DNA of 64,000 nt from Lachnospiraceae bacterium (GCA_024681795.1 JAILAD010000051.1:1-64000); one strand, 5' to 3'; shown: positions 1-10,587, counted from the stretch's first letter. The notes: generated from the letters alone by a model not told the origin. Numbers and translations: made by a program.

Positions 1-147
1 AAACGTACTTGGAAAATTCATAGATTTTTACTTGAAAGATATATTTTCAGAAGGTATAATTAAAGGTGCTGTTAGGGTTAAACGGCACCGGCTTTCGGGT
101 CGCGTATAGCAAAAAAAAGAAAAATATATGCAAAGGGGTACGATATT

Positions 148-1227
148 ATGCCTAGAATTGAAGAGATTTTGCAGGTTTCCATGGATGCCAGAGCATCCGA
201 TATCCATTTGACAGCAGGTCTTCCTCCGAAGATGCGTGTAAACGGACATCTTCTGAACATGGATTTCCCGGTGTTAAAGCCTGAAGATACAATGGAAATC
301 GTTCGTCAGATTATGACAGACCACCAGAGAGCAATGTTTGAAGAGCGTGGTGAGTTGGATATGTCCTTTGCGGTAACCAACCTCGGTCGTTATCGTGTAA
401 ACGTATTCCGTCAGAGAGGTTCCGTAGCAATGGCAATGCGTGCCGTTAACACGGTTATTCCTTCTCCCGCACAGTTGGGCGTTCCCAATGCGGTTGTAGA
501 TTTGTACAACAGAAAGCGTGGTCTGGTTCTGGTTACCGGTCCTACCGGTTCCGGTAAATCCACAACACTTGCTTCCATTATTGATAAAGCAAACAATAAC
601 CGTGATGCACATATTATTACTCTGGAAGACCCGATCGAGTATCTGCACATTCACAAAGTTGCAATGGTTAACCAGCGTGAAATCGGTTTTGACTCCATGA
701 GTTATGCAAATGCACTTCGTGCGGCACTCCGTGAAGATCCCGATATTATTCTCGTAGGAGAGATGCGTGACTACGAAACCATTTCCGTAGCCGTAACCGC
801 AGCCGAAACAGGACACTTGGTATTATCCACACTGCATACCATCGGTGCAGCATCCACCATCGACCGTATCATCGACGTTTTCCCGCCTCATCAGCAGCAG
901 CAGATTCGTGTACAGCTGGCAAACGTTTTGGAAGCGGTTATTTCCCAGCAGCTGGTTCCTACCGCAGACGGAAGAGGACGTGTTGCAGCATTTGAAGTTA
1001 TGCTTGCAAACCACGCTGTTCGTAACCTGATTCGTGAAGGAAAATCGCATCAGTTGATGTCCATCATGCAGACCAACCGTCGTGCCGGAATGGTTACCAT
1101 GGATGAAGCTCTTACCGAACTTTATCTGGAAGGTAAGATTGATCAGGAGAACCTTGTAGAATTTGCACAGGATCCTGTAGGTATGATTCAGAAACTCGGT
1201 CTTAAGGGTGTTACCGTTAACAACTAG
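148..1227 (+). CDS. pilT: Type IV pilus retraction ATPase PilT-family protein
   Basis: Walker A GPTGSGKST, Asp box ITLEDPIEY, His box LSTLHT, MDEAL C-terminal motif; full-length 359 aa. Confidence 0.95.
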   Translation: MPRIEEILQVSMDARASDIHLTAGLPPKMRVNGHLLNMDFPVLKPEDTMEIVRQIMTDHQRAMFEERGELDMSFAVTNLGRYRVNVFRQRGSVAMAMRAVNTVIPSPAQLGVPNAVVDLYNRKRGLVLVTGPTGSGKSTTLASIIDKANNNRDAHIITLEDPIEYLHIHKVAMVNQREIGFDSMSYANALRAALREDPDIILVGEMRDYETISVAVTAAETGHLVLSTLHTIGAASTIDRIIDVFPPHQQQQIRVQLANVLEAVISQQLVPTADGRGRVAAFEVMLANHAVRNLIREGKSHQLMSIMQTNRRAGMVTMDEALTELYLEGKIDQENLVEFAQDPVGMIQKLGLKGVTVNN

Positions 1228-1253
1228 GCAGGTTCTTTTCTTTGAATTTTATG

Positions 1254-1277
1254 CGGGCAGACCGTCTGGTCTGCCCG
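1254..1277 (+). terminator. Strong hairpin downstream of pilT (no clear U tract)
   Basis: cgggcagacc-gtct-ggtctgcccg perfect inverted repeat 3' of the pilT stop; weak U tract so terminator role is tentative. Confidence 0.5.
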
Positions 1278-1327
1278 AAACTATCTGAAACAGTTTCATC
1301 GTAATTCTGATTTCTTTTTATTTTTCC

Positions 1328-1413
1328 GATTTATTCAATTACACAATTCAGTATTCGTCTGATTATTCAATTACTCAATTCAGTATTCGTCTGATTTATT
1401 CATTTATTCAATC
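1328..1413. repeat. Imperfect ~32-33 bp tandem repeat, about 2.6 copies, AT-rich
   Basis: gatttattcaattacacaattcagtattcgtct / gattattcaattactcaattcagtattcgtct / gatttattcatttattcaatc read directly. Confidence 0.85.
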
Positions 1414-1519
1414 TTAGCAGTCAATTTAGGTTTCCCGATTAAGGTTACCCGGTTTATGTTGCTCAATTTAAGGGTTTTATTTGAAACGGAAGTTTATAAA
1501 ATTATAAGGAGGACAAAGT

Positions 1520-3055
1520 ATGTTTAGTCTCATTCAGTCATCCGCGGTAGTGGGGATGAGCAGTTTTTTGGTTCGCGTGGAAGTGGACGTATCGAACGGT
1601 TTACCCGGATTCGAAATCGTGGGAATGGCGAGCAGTGAAGTGAAAGAAGCGAAGGAAAGGGTGAAGGTTGCGTTAAAAAATATCGGAATACCGCTGCCTC
1701 CGAAGAAAATCACCGTGAATCTTTCGCCCGCGAACATCCGAAAGACCGGAACGGGTCTTGACCTTCCCATAGCCGTAGGAATGCTTGCATCGATGGAGAT
1801 GATTCCGCCCGATTCGTTTGCAGATACATTATTTGTCGGAGAACTCGGACTGAATGCCGAACTCAAATTCGTAAAAGGGATTCTTCCGAGCGTAATCATG
1901 GCAAAGGAACACGGAATCCGGAACTGCATTGTTCCGAAAGTGAATGTATTGGAAGGCAGCATGATCAGGGAAACGGAAGTACTCGGATTTGATAACCTGA
2001 TTGATATCATAGATTATCTGGTAAACGGGATAACAGGCGGGACAAAATGCTGCCGCGTCAGGACGGATCCGGAACGAATCCTTGCCGCAGGACGGAATGT
2101 CCGGAACGTTGATTTCGATGAAGTTTACGGCCAGGAAGGAGCAAAGAGAGTCGCTGAAATTGCAGCGGCAGGGTTTCATCACTTCATGATGGTGGGACCG
2201 CCCGGAGCCGGCAAATCCATGATAGCCAAACGTATTCCGTCCATTCTTCCTCCTCTTTCCATGAAGGAAAGTCTTGAAATATCACAGATCTACAGTATCA
2301 AAGGTCTTTTATCCGAAGAGAATCCGTTAATTATAAACAGGCCGTTTCTGGCACCGCATCATACAACTACAACTACCGCAATGACCGGTGGGGGAGGCCG
2401 GGTTCAGCCGGGAATCATTTCCATGGCACACAGGGGTGTTCTTTTTTTGGATGAGGCTCCGCATTTTTCCAGAGAAGTTCTGGAAGTTTTAAGGCAGCCG
2501 TTAGAGGACAAAAAAGTGGAGGTTTCAAGAATCGGCGGGAGTTTTGTTTTTCCGGCGGATTTCATGCTGGTTCTGGCATGTAATCCGTGTCCCTGCGGTT
2601 ATTTTCCGGACAGAAATAAATGCAGATGTACCGAATACGAAATTCAAAGGTACCGCGCACGCCTCTCCGGGCCGATTCTGGACAGAATCGACTTATGTGT
2701 TTCTGCCAATAAAGTTTCGCTGGATGAACTGAAAGGAGTGGGAAAGAAACCGGAAAGCAGCGCCGAAATCCTTGAACGGATAAAGGCTGCCAGAAAATTG
2801 CAGGAGAAAAGATTCGCAGGTACCGGATATACGTTTAACTCCGAGATTGGTTCCGGGTCGATTCGGGAATACTGCGAAATGGATTCGTCCGCACAGAAAC
2901 TGCTGGAGAAGGCTTACGATAAAATGGCTCTTTCCGCAAGGGCTTATCACAGGATTCTTCGTGTTTCGAGAACAATCGCGGATTTGGAGGAAAGCGGGAA
3001 GATATGCGCCAAACACGTGGCGGAGGCAATCGGATACCGCATGACGGATTATTAA
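1520..3055 (+). CDS. YifB/ComM-family Mg-chelatase-like AAA ATPase
   Basis: GLPGFEIVG N-terminus, Walker A GPPGAGKSMIAKR, CNPCPCG motif typical of YifB/ComM. Confidence 0.95.
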   Translation: MFSLIQSSAVVGMSSFLVRVEVDVSNGLPGFEIVGMASSEVKEAKERVKVALKNIGIPLPPKKITVNLSPANIRKTGTGLDLPIAVGMLASMEMIPPDSFADTLFVGELGLNAELKFVKGILPSVIMAKEHGIRNCIVPKVNVLEGSMIRETEVLGFDNLIDIIDYLVNGITGGTKCCRVRTDPERILAAGRNVRNVDFDEVYGQEGAKRVAEIAAAGFHHFMMVGPPGAGKSMIAKRIPSILPPLSMKESLEISQIYSIKGLLSEENPLIINRPFLAPHHTTTTTAMTGGGGRVQPGIISMAHRGVLFLDEAPHFSREVLEVLRQPLEDKKVEVSRIGGSFVFPADFMLVLACNPCPCGYFPDRNKCRCTEYEIQRYRARLSGPILDRIDLCVSANKVSLDELKGVGKKPESSAEILERIKAARKLQEKRFAGTGYTFNSEIGSGSIREYCEMDSSAQKLLEKAYDKMALSARAYHRILRVSRTIADLEESGKICAKHVAEAIGYRMTDY

Positions 3056-3116
3056 AGAACGACAGTAACCTTGAAAAGAGGAGTCATTTCGAGGTGGATT
3101 CATTACAAAGAAAGGT

Positions 3117-4313
3117 ATGGTTATGAACAGAGAGTCTGTATTTGCAAACGGTCTTTATGTAATTAAGGGGCTGGGGTCCAAAAGATTGAGGAAACTGTAT
3201 GAGGTGACCGGAAGTACGGAAGGAATTCTTAAGCTTTCAAGGAATGAGCTTCTTGAACTTAACGGGAATGAAAAGCCGGAGAGTCTTTTCCGACTGCAGG
3301 AAGAATACCGGCAAAATTCCGATTCCGTATTTAAACGGATGGAAAAGTTCTGCAAAGAACAGGAAGAGAGGGGGATTCATTTTGTTTTCATCGGAGAAGA
3401 GAAGTATCCCATGAAACTGAAAAGAATATCGGACCCGCCGTTCGGCCTTTATTACAGGGGCCGTCTTCCGAAACACAATACTCCGGTGGTGTCTGTTATC
3501 GGAGCAAGGGAATGTTCGGATTACGGAGGAAAGTGTGCGAAGATGTTCGGGGAAACACTGGCGGAATATGGTGTGGCTGTAGTCAGCGGAATGGCAAGAG
3601 GAATTGACGGAATCTCACAAAACGCCGCATTGGAAGCCGGCGGAGAATCCTACGGAATACTCGGATGCGGGGTGGATCTTTGTTATCCGGAGGAGAACAG
3701 GGAATTGTACGATAAATTGATTCTTAAAGGAGGAGTATTGTCGGAGTATCCTCCCGGTGTGCCGGCCAAAAGCAATCATTTTCCGGCAAGAAACCGTCTT
3801 ATCAGCGGAATGTGTGATATCCTGCTGGTGGTGGAAGCAAGAAAAAAGAGCGGAACCTTTATCACCGTGTGTCAGGCACTGGAACAGGGGCGTGAGATTT
3901 TTGCCGTTCCGGGAAGAATTACGGACGGACTGTCTGACGGATGCAACCGCCTGATTGCGGACGGCGCGGGAATTGCAGCCGATCCGGGAATGCTTCTGGA
4001 TGCGCTCTGCGGAATTAATGAAGCTGTTCTGGAAACCGACGGTAAACCGACAGGAAGAGTGAAGTCAGGATTAATCGATGTCGGAGATCATTTTATTCAG
4101 GATAATGTTATGAAAGGTCTGGATACAAAAATCGGGGTAAAAAGCGCAATCCTTCGCATTTTGGAAGGTACGCCGGTCAGTATGGAAGAAATTCTGGTAC
4201 GCCTTGAAAAAATCGGAATAGAAATATCCTATGCGGATTTAATGTGTGAGCTGACGGATTTATGTATTGAAGGGAGGGCGGAAGGCATCGGAAACTACTA
4301 CAGAAAAATGTGA
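3117..4313 (+). CDS. dprA: DNA-processing protein DprA/Smf (start may be 3123)
   Basis: Rossmann core SVIGARECSDYGGKCA, GMARGIDG, RNRLISGMCDILLVVEA, C-terminal winged-helix segment. Confidence 0.95.
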   Translation: MVMNRESVFANGLYVIKGLGSKRLRKLYEVTGSTEGILKLSRNELLELNGNEKPESLFRLQEEYRQNSDSVFKRMEKFCKEQEERGIHFVFIGEEKYPMKLKRISDPPFGLYYRGRLPKHNTPVVSVIGARECSDYGGKCAKMFGETLAEYGVAVVSGMARGIDGISQNAALEAGGESYGILGCGVDLCYPEENRELYDKLILKGGVLSEYPPGVPAKSNHFPARNRLISGMCDILLVVEARKKSGTFITVCQALEQGREIFAVPGRITDGLSDGCNRLIADGAGIAADPGMLLDALCGINEAVLETDGKPTGRVKSGLIDVGDHFIQDNVMKGLDTKIGVKSAILRILEGTPVSMEEILVRLEKIGIEISYADLMCELTDLCIEGRAEGIGNYYRKM

Positions 4314-4431
4314 TATAATTAAAAAATGTCTGTCCCGGCCCAAAACAGAAATTAGTGGTTGAAATTCGCGTGCTTTTCGATTAAAATAATATAGAGTTAT
4401 TTTGTAAGCTAATTTTTAGGAGGAAGATTGT

Positions 4432-4989
4432 ATGATTTCTGCCGGTGATTTTAGAAACGGTATTACAGTTGAAATTGAAGGAAATGTATTTCAGATCGTA
4501 GAATTCCAGCATGTTAAACCCGGAAAGGGTGCTGCGTTCGTTCGTACGAAACTGAAAAACATCAAGAACGGCGGCGTGGTAGAGAAAACATTCAGACCTA
4601 CTGAGAAATTCCCTCCCGCACGTATTGACAGAAAGGACATGCAGTATTTATATGCGGACGGTGACATGTATAATTTCATGGATACCGAAAACTATGAGCA
4701 GATTGCACTTAATGCAGATGAAGTAGGTGATGCTCTTAAGTTCGTAAAAGAGAACGATATGGTTAAGGTTTGTTCCCATAACGGAAGCGTATTCGCAATC
4801 GAGCCTCCTTTGTTCGTAGAACTTGAAGTAACCGAAACAGAACCCGGATTCAAGGGTGATACCGCAACTGGTGCAAGCAAGCCTGCTACCGTAGAGACCG
4901 GTGCAACCGTAAATGTACCTTTATTTGTTGAAATCGGTGACAAGATTAAGATTGATACCAGAACAGGTGAGTATTTATCCAGAGTATAA
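4432..4989 (+). CDS. efp: Elongation factor P
   Basis: [50 protein letters not shown]-terminus. Confidence 0.98.
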   Translation: MISAGDFRNGITVEIEGNVFQIVEFQHVKPGKGAAFVRTKLKNIKNGGVVEKTFRPTEKFPPARIDRKDMQYLYADGDMYNFMDTENYEQIALNADEVGDALKFVKENDMVKVCSHNGSVFAIEPPLFVELEVTETEPGFKGDTATGASKPATVETGATVNVPLFVEIGDKIKIDTRTGEYLSRV

Positions 4990-5073
4990 CGGATTCGTGA
5001 TATTCCGGAATTTTATGTCCGTATTTTACGAAACGGAAACTGTTCTGTAAATCATTTTTTCACTGTGCTTTGT

Positions 5074-5106
5074 AAGGCAACGAATTTATTTCGTTGCCTT
5101 TTTTCG
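5074..5106 (+). terminator. Intrinsic terminator after efp
   Basis: aaggcaacgaa-tttat-ttcgttgcctt followed by a T run. Confidence 0.9.
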
Positions 5107-5249
5107 TGGAAACGGTTCCGCTGTTTCACAAAAAATATCATTCAGGACCGGACCTGTATCCGGCCGATAACAATTCACTTCGGGAATCCGGGTTCGCGGA
5201 TTTCCACCGGTCAAATCTGTTTATTCTAATTTCAGAAAGGAAAATCACT

Positions 5250-6188
5250 ATGAAGAATAATACTAATTACACCTATGAAGAATTTCAGACCATCCTTGCC
5301 GAAAGAGTTCAGGCAAAACTGGATGAGCATATCACCGTAAACATCACGGATGTTGTAAAGAATAACGGTATCGTTTTAAGAGGAATGACATTTACGGGGC
5401 AGGGAGAAACAATCTCTCCGACAATTTACCTGGAGCAGTTTTATGAAGCATACCTGTCGGGATGCGACTGGGGAGAAATTGTGGATCATATTGTCGATAC
5501 GTTTCATCTCGGTGCCAAGAAAGAAATTTTTGATGTTCAGTCCTTTTTAGATTTTGACAAAGCAAAGGAAAAAATCGTGTTTAAACTGATTAATTACGAG
5601 AAAAACAAAAAACTGCTGGAACAGATTCCGCACAGGAAATTTCTGGATCTGGCCGTAGTTTATTATTACCTTTTAAGTAATGAAGCGGTTGAAAATGCCA
5701 CGATTCTGATTTATAACAACCATCTGGAAATCTGGGGAATCACTCCGGAGGAGCTGGATGAAATCGCACAAAAAAATACACCGCTGCTTTTAAATGCGGA
5801 GTTGCGTTCCATTACGGATGTGCTGACCGAACTGTTAAGGCAGAAAGAGATTGACACCTCCTTTCTGAATGAAGAACCGGGTGATGATAACAGCGGAATG
5901 TATGTGTTAAGTAACCGGACAAAGATTTTCGGTGCGGCGGTTATGCTGTACTCCGAAGTGCTGAAACAGTTTGCGGAAAGGAAAAAGACGGATCTGTTTA
6001 TACTGCCGAGTTCCGTCCACGAGGTGATTATCATTCCGAAAGAGAACGGTATGGAGTGGAAGAAACTGCAGGAGATGGTAATCGAGGTGAACGAAACGCA
6101 GGTGGAGGATACGGAGGTTCTGTCGGATTCGGTTTACTGTTATTCAAGAGAGAAGGATGAACTTATTCCTGCATGGGAAGTAGCCTGA
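5250..6188 (+). CDS. DUF5688-like protein of unknown function
   Basis: MKNNTNYTYEEFQTILAERVQAKL; RBS agaaagg before ATG at 5250. The listed start at 5094 lies inside the efp terminator. Confidence 0.75.
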   Translation: MKNNTNYTYEEFQTILAERVQAKLDEHITVNITDVVKNNGIVLRGMTFTGQGETISPTIYLEQFYEAYLSGCDWGEIVDHIVDTFHLGAKKEIFDVQSFLDFDKAKEKIVFKLINYEKNKKLLEQIPHRKFLDLAVVYYYLLSNEAVENATILIYNNHLEIWGITPEELDEIAQKNTPLLLNAELRSITDVLTELLRQKEIDTSFLNEEPGDDNSGMYVLSNRTKIFGAAVMLYSEVLKQFAERKKTDLFILPSSVHEVIIIPKENGMEWKKLQEMVIEVNETQVEDTEVLSDSVYCYSREKDELIPAWEVA

Positions 6189-6232
6189 AACCGGAATAAT
6201 ACGGCGGAAAAATGATATAAAGGAATCGGCAA

Positions 6233-6269
6233 AAAGAATGCCGGAGGTTTTTTACTTCCGGCGTTCTTT
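6233..6269 (+). terminator. Probable terminator hairpin after the DUF5688-like gene
   Basis: aaagaatgccggagg ... cttccggcgttcttt near-perfect inverted repeat. Confidence 0.7.
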
Positions 6270-6391
6270 CGATTAAGTTGCGGGCAGGGGGAAGTTAAGG
6301 TATAATACGTTCAGTTATCCGGAACAGACGGAAACAGACAGAATTATACAGAAACTGACAAAACAGAAACAGACAGAGAGGAATTTCTGTA

Positions 6392-8275
6392 ATGAACCGG
6401 AACAAAAAGAAAATCGCGATAATCCGTAAAATAACGGCACTCATGCTTTGCTCATTTCTGCTTTTTTCCTGCGGATGCAGCCGGTTTCGTGTGGAACCGT
6501 ATCCTTTTTTTAATTCAAGTGAGGCAGTAAACGAGGAGCGGAACGGAAGCTACAAGTATCTGCAATATAAGGATTTGACACCTGAGGAAATCGTTGCAAA
6601 ACTGACCCTTGAGCAGAAAGCGGCTCAGATGGTTCAGCCTGCCTGCTATAACGTGAACGAGAAAAAAATGAAGGAACATGATTACGGAAGCATTCTTTCG
6701 AAGAGCAGTACTCTTTATTATTATGAATGGCAGAGCTATGTGGACGGATTTCAGAACCGCGCCGTTTCTTCCGAATCCGGAATTCCGTATTTATACGGAC
6801 AGGATGATGTGCACGGAGTGAATTACTGTCTGAATTCCGTAATTTTTCCCCATAATATCGGACTTGGCGCCGCAAACGACCCGGAACTTATGTATAAAGT
6901 CGGACAGATTACGGCAGATGAGGCAAAACTCTGTCATATGCTCTGGAATTTTGCACCCTGTGTTGCACAGTCCGAAGACCCGAGATGGGGCAGAACGTAT
7001 GAAAGCTACGGCGCCGATCTTGAGATTATAAAGAGTCTGAGCGTCGCATATACGAAAGGCTTAAAAGACGGCGGTGTGGTTGCCTGTGCAAAACATTTTT
7101 TTGCGGACGGAAACGTGGAATACGGCAGCGGCGAGGATTCCGATGTAGACAGACTGATTGACAGAGGAGATTCCGTTCTTTCCGATGAGGAAATCAAAGA
7201 ACTTCTTTCGGTATATCAGGCACAGATTGATGCCGGGGTGCAGACCATTATGATCAGCCATTCTTCCCTAAACGGTGTAAAAATGCATGAGAATGCGGAA
7301 TATATCGGCTATCTGAAAAATGAAATGGGATTTAACGGTTTTATTGTAAGCGACTGGAATTCCGTACAAAACACCTCGCCCGAGACCTATTATGAACAGG
7401 TTGTGACTTCCGTAAATGCCGGAATTGACATGCTGATGGAAGTGGATACCTTCGACGAGGCAAAGTATGATATTATCAATGCCGTTAATGCCGGAGACAT
7501 TTCAGAAGAAAGAGTGGATGATGCGGTAACCAGAATTATCCGTGTAAAAAAAGAGGCGGGGATTTTTGAAGATCCGTTCCTGGAGAATATCGAGACCGTT
7601 AAAACGGAGACGGGAAGTGATGAGTACCGTGCCGTTGCAAAGCAGCTGGTGGAAGAGAGTCTGGTTCTTGTTAAGAACAAAGGCGGTGTTCTCCCGTTAA
7701 AAGAGGGCAGCAGGGTTTACATTACCGGTCCTGCAATGGACAATGCGCAGGCGCAGTGCGGCGGCTGGACGATTGACTGGAATCAGAGTCCGCTTGAAGA
7801 TATCGAGGGTGTAACAACGATTCTTGACGGCTTTGAAGAAGTTGCGGCGGAAAAAGGCATTACGGTAACGACCGATCCGGAGGAAGCGGAGGATGCGGAT
7901 GTCGTGCTGCTTGTGGTCGGAGAAAAGGCATATGCCGAGTGGAACGGTGATACACCGGATCTGGAACTTACCGGTGCGCTTGGGCTTGACGGTAATAAAA
8001 AGGCAATCAAAGAGGCTGAGAATTTAAAAAAGAAAAAAATACCCGTCGTGACGTTAATCGTTGCCGGGCGAAACGTCCTGATCGGTGAATATGAAAAAAA
8101 CTGGGATGCAATCGTAATGTGCTACCTCCCGGGATCCGAAGGAGACGGGGTCGCAGAGGTGGTATGCGGTAATGCGGATTTCAAGGGGAAACTGCCGAGT
8201 CCCTGGTATTCTTCCTTAGAGGAAATCGGAACGGAAGAGTGCATGTATCCGATGGGATACGGACTGAATTATTAA
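6392..8275 (+). CDS. Glycoside hydrolase family 3 lipoprotein (beta-glucosidase-like)
   Basis: Lipobox-like LLFSCGCS; GH3 motifs DVHGVNY, CAKHFFADG, GFIVSDWNSVQ (SDW nucleophile region), C-terminal YPMGYGL. Confidence 0.92.
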   Translation: MNRNKKKIAIIRKITALMLCSFLLFSCGCSRFRVEPYPFFNSSEAVNEERNGSYKYLQYKDLTPEEIVAKLTLEQKAAQMVQPACYNVNEKKMKEHDYGSILSKSSTLYYYEWQSYVDGFQNRAVSSESGIPYLYGQDDVHGVNYCLNSVIFPHNIGLGAANDPELMYKVGQITADEAKLCHMLWNFAPCVAQSEDPRWGRTYESYGADLEIIKSLSVAYTKGLKDGGVVACAKHFFADGNVEYGSGEDSDVDRLIDRGDSVLSDEEIKELLSVYQAQIDAGVQTIMISHSSLNGVKMHENAEYIGYLKNEMGFNGFIVSDWNSVQNTSPETYYEQVVTSVNAGIDMLMEVDTFDEAKYDIINAVNAGDISEERVDDAVTRIIRVKKEAGIFEDPFLENIETVKTETGSDEYRAVAKQLVEESLVLVKNKGGVLPLKEGSRVYITGPAMDNAQAQCGGWTIDWNQSPLEDIEGVTTILDGFEEVAAEKGITVTTDPEEAEDADVVLLVVGEKAYAEWNGDTPDLELTGALGLDGNKKAIKEAENLKKKKIPVVTLIVAGRNVLIGEYEKNWDAIVMCYLPGSEGDGVAEVVCGNADFKGKLPSPWYSSLEEIGTEECMYPMGYGLNY

Positions 8276-8395
8276 TCGTAGTTCCGGGTTGCGGTTGATT
8301 TACATAATATAATTTTTTAACGCTTTACAAACATTTTCGGATGTGATAAAATTCAAAAGCACTGTAATAATTTTGTAACAATTTATTCTTTGCAT

Positions 8396-8467
8396 GCACT
8401 CGTAGTCTAATGGATAGAACGATGGCCTCCGACGCCGTTAATGCAGGTTCGATTCCTGTCGAGTGCA
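8396..8467 (+). tRNA. tRNA-Arg, anticodon CCG
   Basis: Acceptor GCACTCG/CGAGTGC, anticodon arm ATGGC-CTCCGAC-GCCGT, T arm GCAGG-TTCGATT-CCTGT; CCA not encoded. Confidence 0.95.
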
Positions 8468-8518
8468 TTTTTTGACCGTAAAACCGGTCAGAGTTGTTTG
8501 TTTTATCGAGGTTTTGAA

Positions 8519-9736
8519 ATGGCGGCAAAAAAAAGAAAAAATCATATAAACAGTGAAAAAACAGGATTTGCGGGATTCGTGGACCATTATTACTTTGCGG
8601 TTGCGGGATTTGTATTTGCCTTAAGCGTTGCAATTACATTTCTTGTGGTATTCCGGATTGCGGTCGTAAAGGAAAACAAAGAGAAAAAAGAGCAGGAAAT
8701 TGCCAATATGGGTGAACTTTCCGAGGATGGAAGAGACTATGCACTGGAAGTCGATGCACATCCCGAGGTCAATGAAGTAATGGAAGCTTACCATAAGGCC
8801 TTGGCGGATTACGACGAGGAAGTCATTCAGAAATACTTACTTTATGTAAACCAGAATGAGCTTGACAGCATTGCCGTAAAAAGCGAGTACATTGAAAGTT
8901 ATGACAATATCACCTGCTACACACAGAAAGCGCAGGCGGAAGGGGCATATTATGTATATGTTTCTTACAATCTGAAGATGAAGGGGTATGCAACGAAGCT
9001 TCCCGGAATGATTGGTTTTTATTTCTGTTATGATGATGCCGGCAATCCGAAAATCTGCCGTCAGAGTGATATTTCAGAGGACGTTATTACGGATTTCTAT
9101 CTGGCATTTTCCAAGCAGGATGTGCAGGATTTATTCAATAAAACCGCACTTGCATATAATGAAACACTTGATTCCGATGAGGATTTAAAGACCTACATGG
9201 AAGGCTTTGATGAACTTGTCAAGCAGGAAATGGTAAAGAAAATTGCGTTAAGAGCCGCAACGGAAACACCTTCCGAGCCGGTATCGGAGGCGGTTTCGGA
9301 AGAACCTTCGGAAGAGACAAACAAGAGCGATGTTGTGGAACCCACCACAGCGGTAAATGTCAGAGGTTCGGCATCCGAGAAGGGGGAACTGAAAGGACAG
9401 GCTTCTCCCGGAATGAGACTTACCAGGGTGGAAGAGATGATTAATGGCTGGAGCCATGTTATTTTCAACGGAGCCGACGGATATATCAAGACGGAATTCC
9501 TGACAGTGGTTTCGGACGAGGCAGCCGATGGAAATACGGGCGATTCGGAAAGCACCGGTAAATTTGTTACCGTAAAAGAAGGAGTCAATATCCGCGCAGA
9601 GGCTTCCAAGGATTCCACGGCCGTTGCAATGGCGGATCCGGGAACCAAGCTTGAACTGATTGAGAAAAAGGACGGCTGGTGCAAGATTAAATACAACGGA
9701 CAGATTGCTTATGTAAAAGCGGATTATGTAGAATAA
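8519..9736 (+). CDS. Membrane-anchored protein with two C-terminal bacterial SH3 domains
   Basis: One N-terminal TM (YYFAVAGFVFALSVAITFLVVF), then VNVRGSASEKGELKGQ and VNIRAEASKDSTAVAMADPGTKLELIEKKDGWCKIKYNGQIAYVKADYV. Listed start 8441 lies within the tRNA. Confidence 0.85.
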   Translation: MAAKKRKNHINSEKTGFAGFVDHYYFAVAGFVFALSVAITFLVVFRIAVVKENKEKKEQEIANMGELSEDGRDYALEVDAHPEVNEVMEAYHKALADYDEEVIQKYLLYVNQNELDSIAVKSEYIESYDNITCYTQKAQAEGAYYVYVSYNLKMKGYATKLPGMIGFYFCYDDAGNPKICRQSDISEDVITDFYLAFSKQDVQDLFNKTALAYNETLDSDEDLKTYMEGFDELVKQEMVKKIALRAATETPSEPVSEAVSEEPSEETNKSDVVEPTTAVNVRGSASEKGELKGQASPGMRLTRVEEMINGWSHVIFNGADGYIKTEFLTVVSDEAADGNTGDSESTGKFVTVKEGVNIRAEASKDSTAVAMADPGTKLELIEKKDGWCKIKYNGQIAYVKADYVE

Positions 9737-9759
9737 AAAGCAGAGTCTGTGATATAATA

Positions 9760-9786
9760 AAAGGGTTGTGGAACAACCCTTTTTTA
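9760..9786 (+). terminator. Intrinsic terminator
   Basis: aaagggttgt-gga-acaaccctttttt hairpin with T run. Confidence 0.9.
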
Positions 9787-9841
9787 TTATGCAAAGGACC
9801 GGATCGGGAAAACGGATAACCGCAAAAAAGGAATCGAAAGT

Positions 9842-10558
9842 ATGGAAAAAATCCGTGTTAACAAATATATAAGGGAATGCGGGATTGCCTCAAGAAGAGA
9901 AGCGGACCGTCTCATTGAAGAGGGGCGCGTAACCGTAAACGGTGCAGTGGCGGATCCCGGCATGCAGGTTTCTGAGGAGGATACGGTCTGCATAGACGGA
10001 AAAGAAATCCGGTTAATCCCGGAAAAGCATGTGGTAGCATATTATAAGCCCAAGGGTGTGACCTGTACGAAAGACGATGCGCATGCCGAACTGACGCTTG
10101 AGCAGGTTTTCCGGTATCCGGTTCCGTTAACTTATGCAGGACGTCTGGATAAAGATTCGGAAGGGCTTTTAATAATGACCAATGACGGGGAACTGATAGA
10201 CCGGCTGATGCGTGCAAGATACGGTCATGAGAAGGAATACGAGGTTGTCCTGAAAAGGGAAGTGACGGATACGTTTCTTCAAAAATTTGCAGGCGGAGTT
10301 TATCTTCCCGAACTGGAGACGGTTACGAAGAAATGTATCATCAGAAAAACAGGAAAGAATAAAGCGGACATCATTCTGACACAGGGGCTGAACCGGCAGA
10401 TTAGGCGGATGTGCAAAGCGCTCGGAAATGAGGTCCTGTCATTAAAGAGAGTCCGTGTTGCGAATATTCTTCTCGGAGATTTAAAACCCGGAGAATACCG
10501 GAGAATTTCCGAAGAGGAAGAGAAGGAATTGCGGGAGTTACTGAAAATGCAGTTGTAA
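9842..10558 (+). CDS. RsuA/RluB/RluF-family pseudouridine synthase
   Basis: S4 domain IRVNKYIRECGIASRREADRLI, catalytic AGRLDKDSEGLLIMTNDG, LNRQIRRMC. Confidence 0.95.
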   Translation: MEKIRVNKYIRECGIASRREADRLIEEGRVTVNGAVADPGMQVSEEDTVCIDGKEIRLIPEKHVVAYYKPKGVTCTKDDAHAELTLEQVFRYPVPLTYAGRLDKDSEGLLIMTNDGELIDRLMRARYGHEKEYEVVLKREVTDTFLQKFAGGVYLPELETVTKKCIIRKTGKNKADIILTQGLNRQIRRMCKALGNEVLSLKRVRVANILLGDLKPGEYRRISEEEEKELRELLKMQL

Positions 10559-10587
10559 AAGGGATAGAAAAATACCGGGAGAGTGTT

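Noticed and set aside
274-816. 180-aa minus-strand ORF inside pilT
   Set aside because: Antisense to an unambiguous PilT coding region, Cys/Asn-rich translation without motifs.
1328-1413. Possible CRISPR array
   Set aside because: Repeats are contiguous with no unique spacers and no cas genes are present.
5094-5249. N-terminal extension of the ORF at 5094
   Set aside because: Starts inside the efp terminator stem; a good RBS precedes ATG 5250.
8441-8518. N-terminal extension of the SH3 protein
   Set aside because: Start ATG is within the tRNA-Arg gene; ATG 8519 is more plausible.
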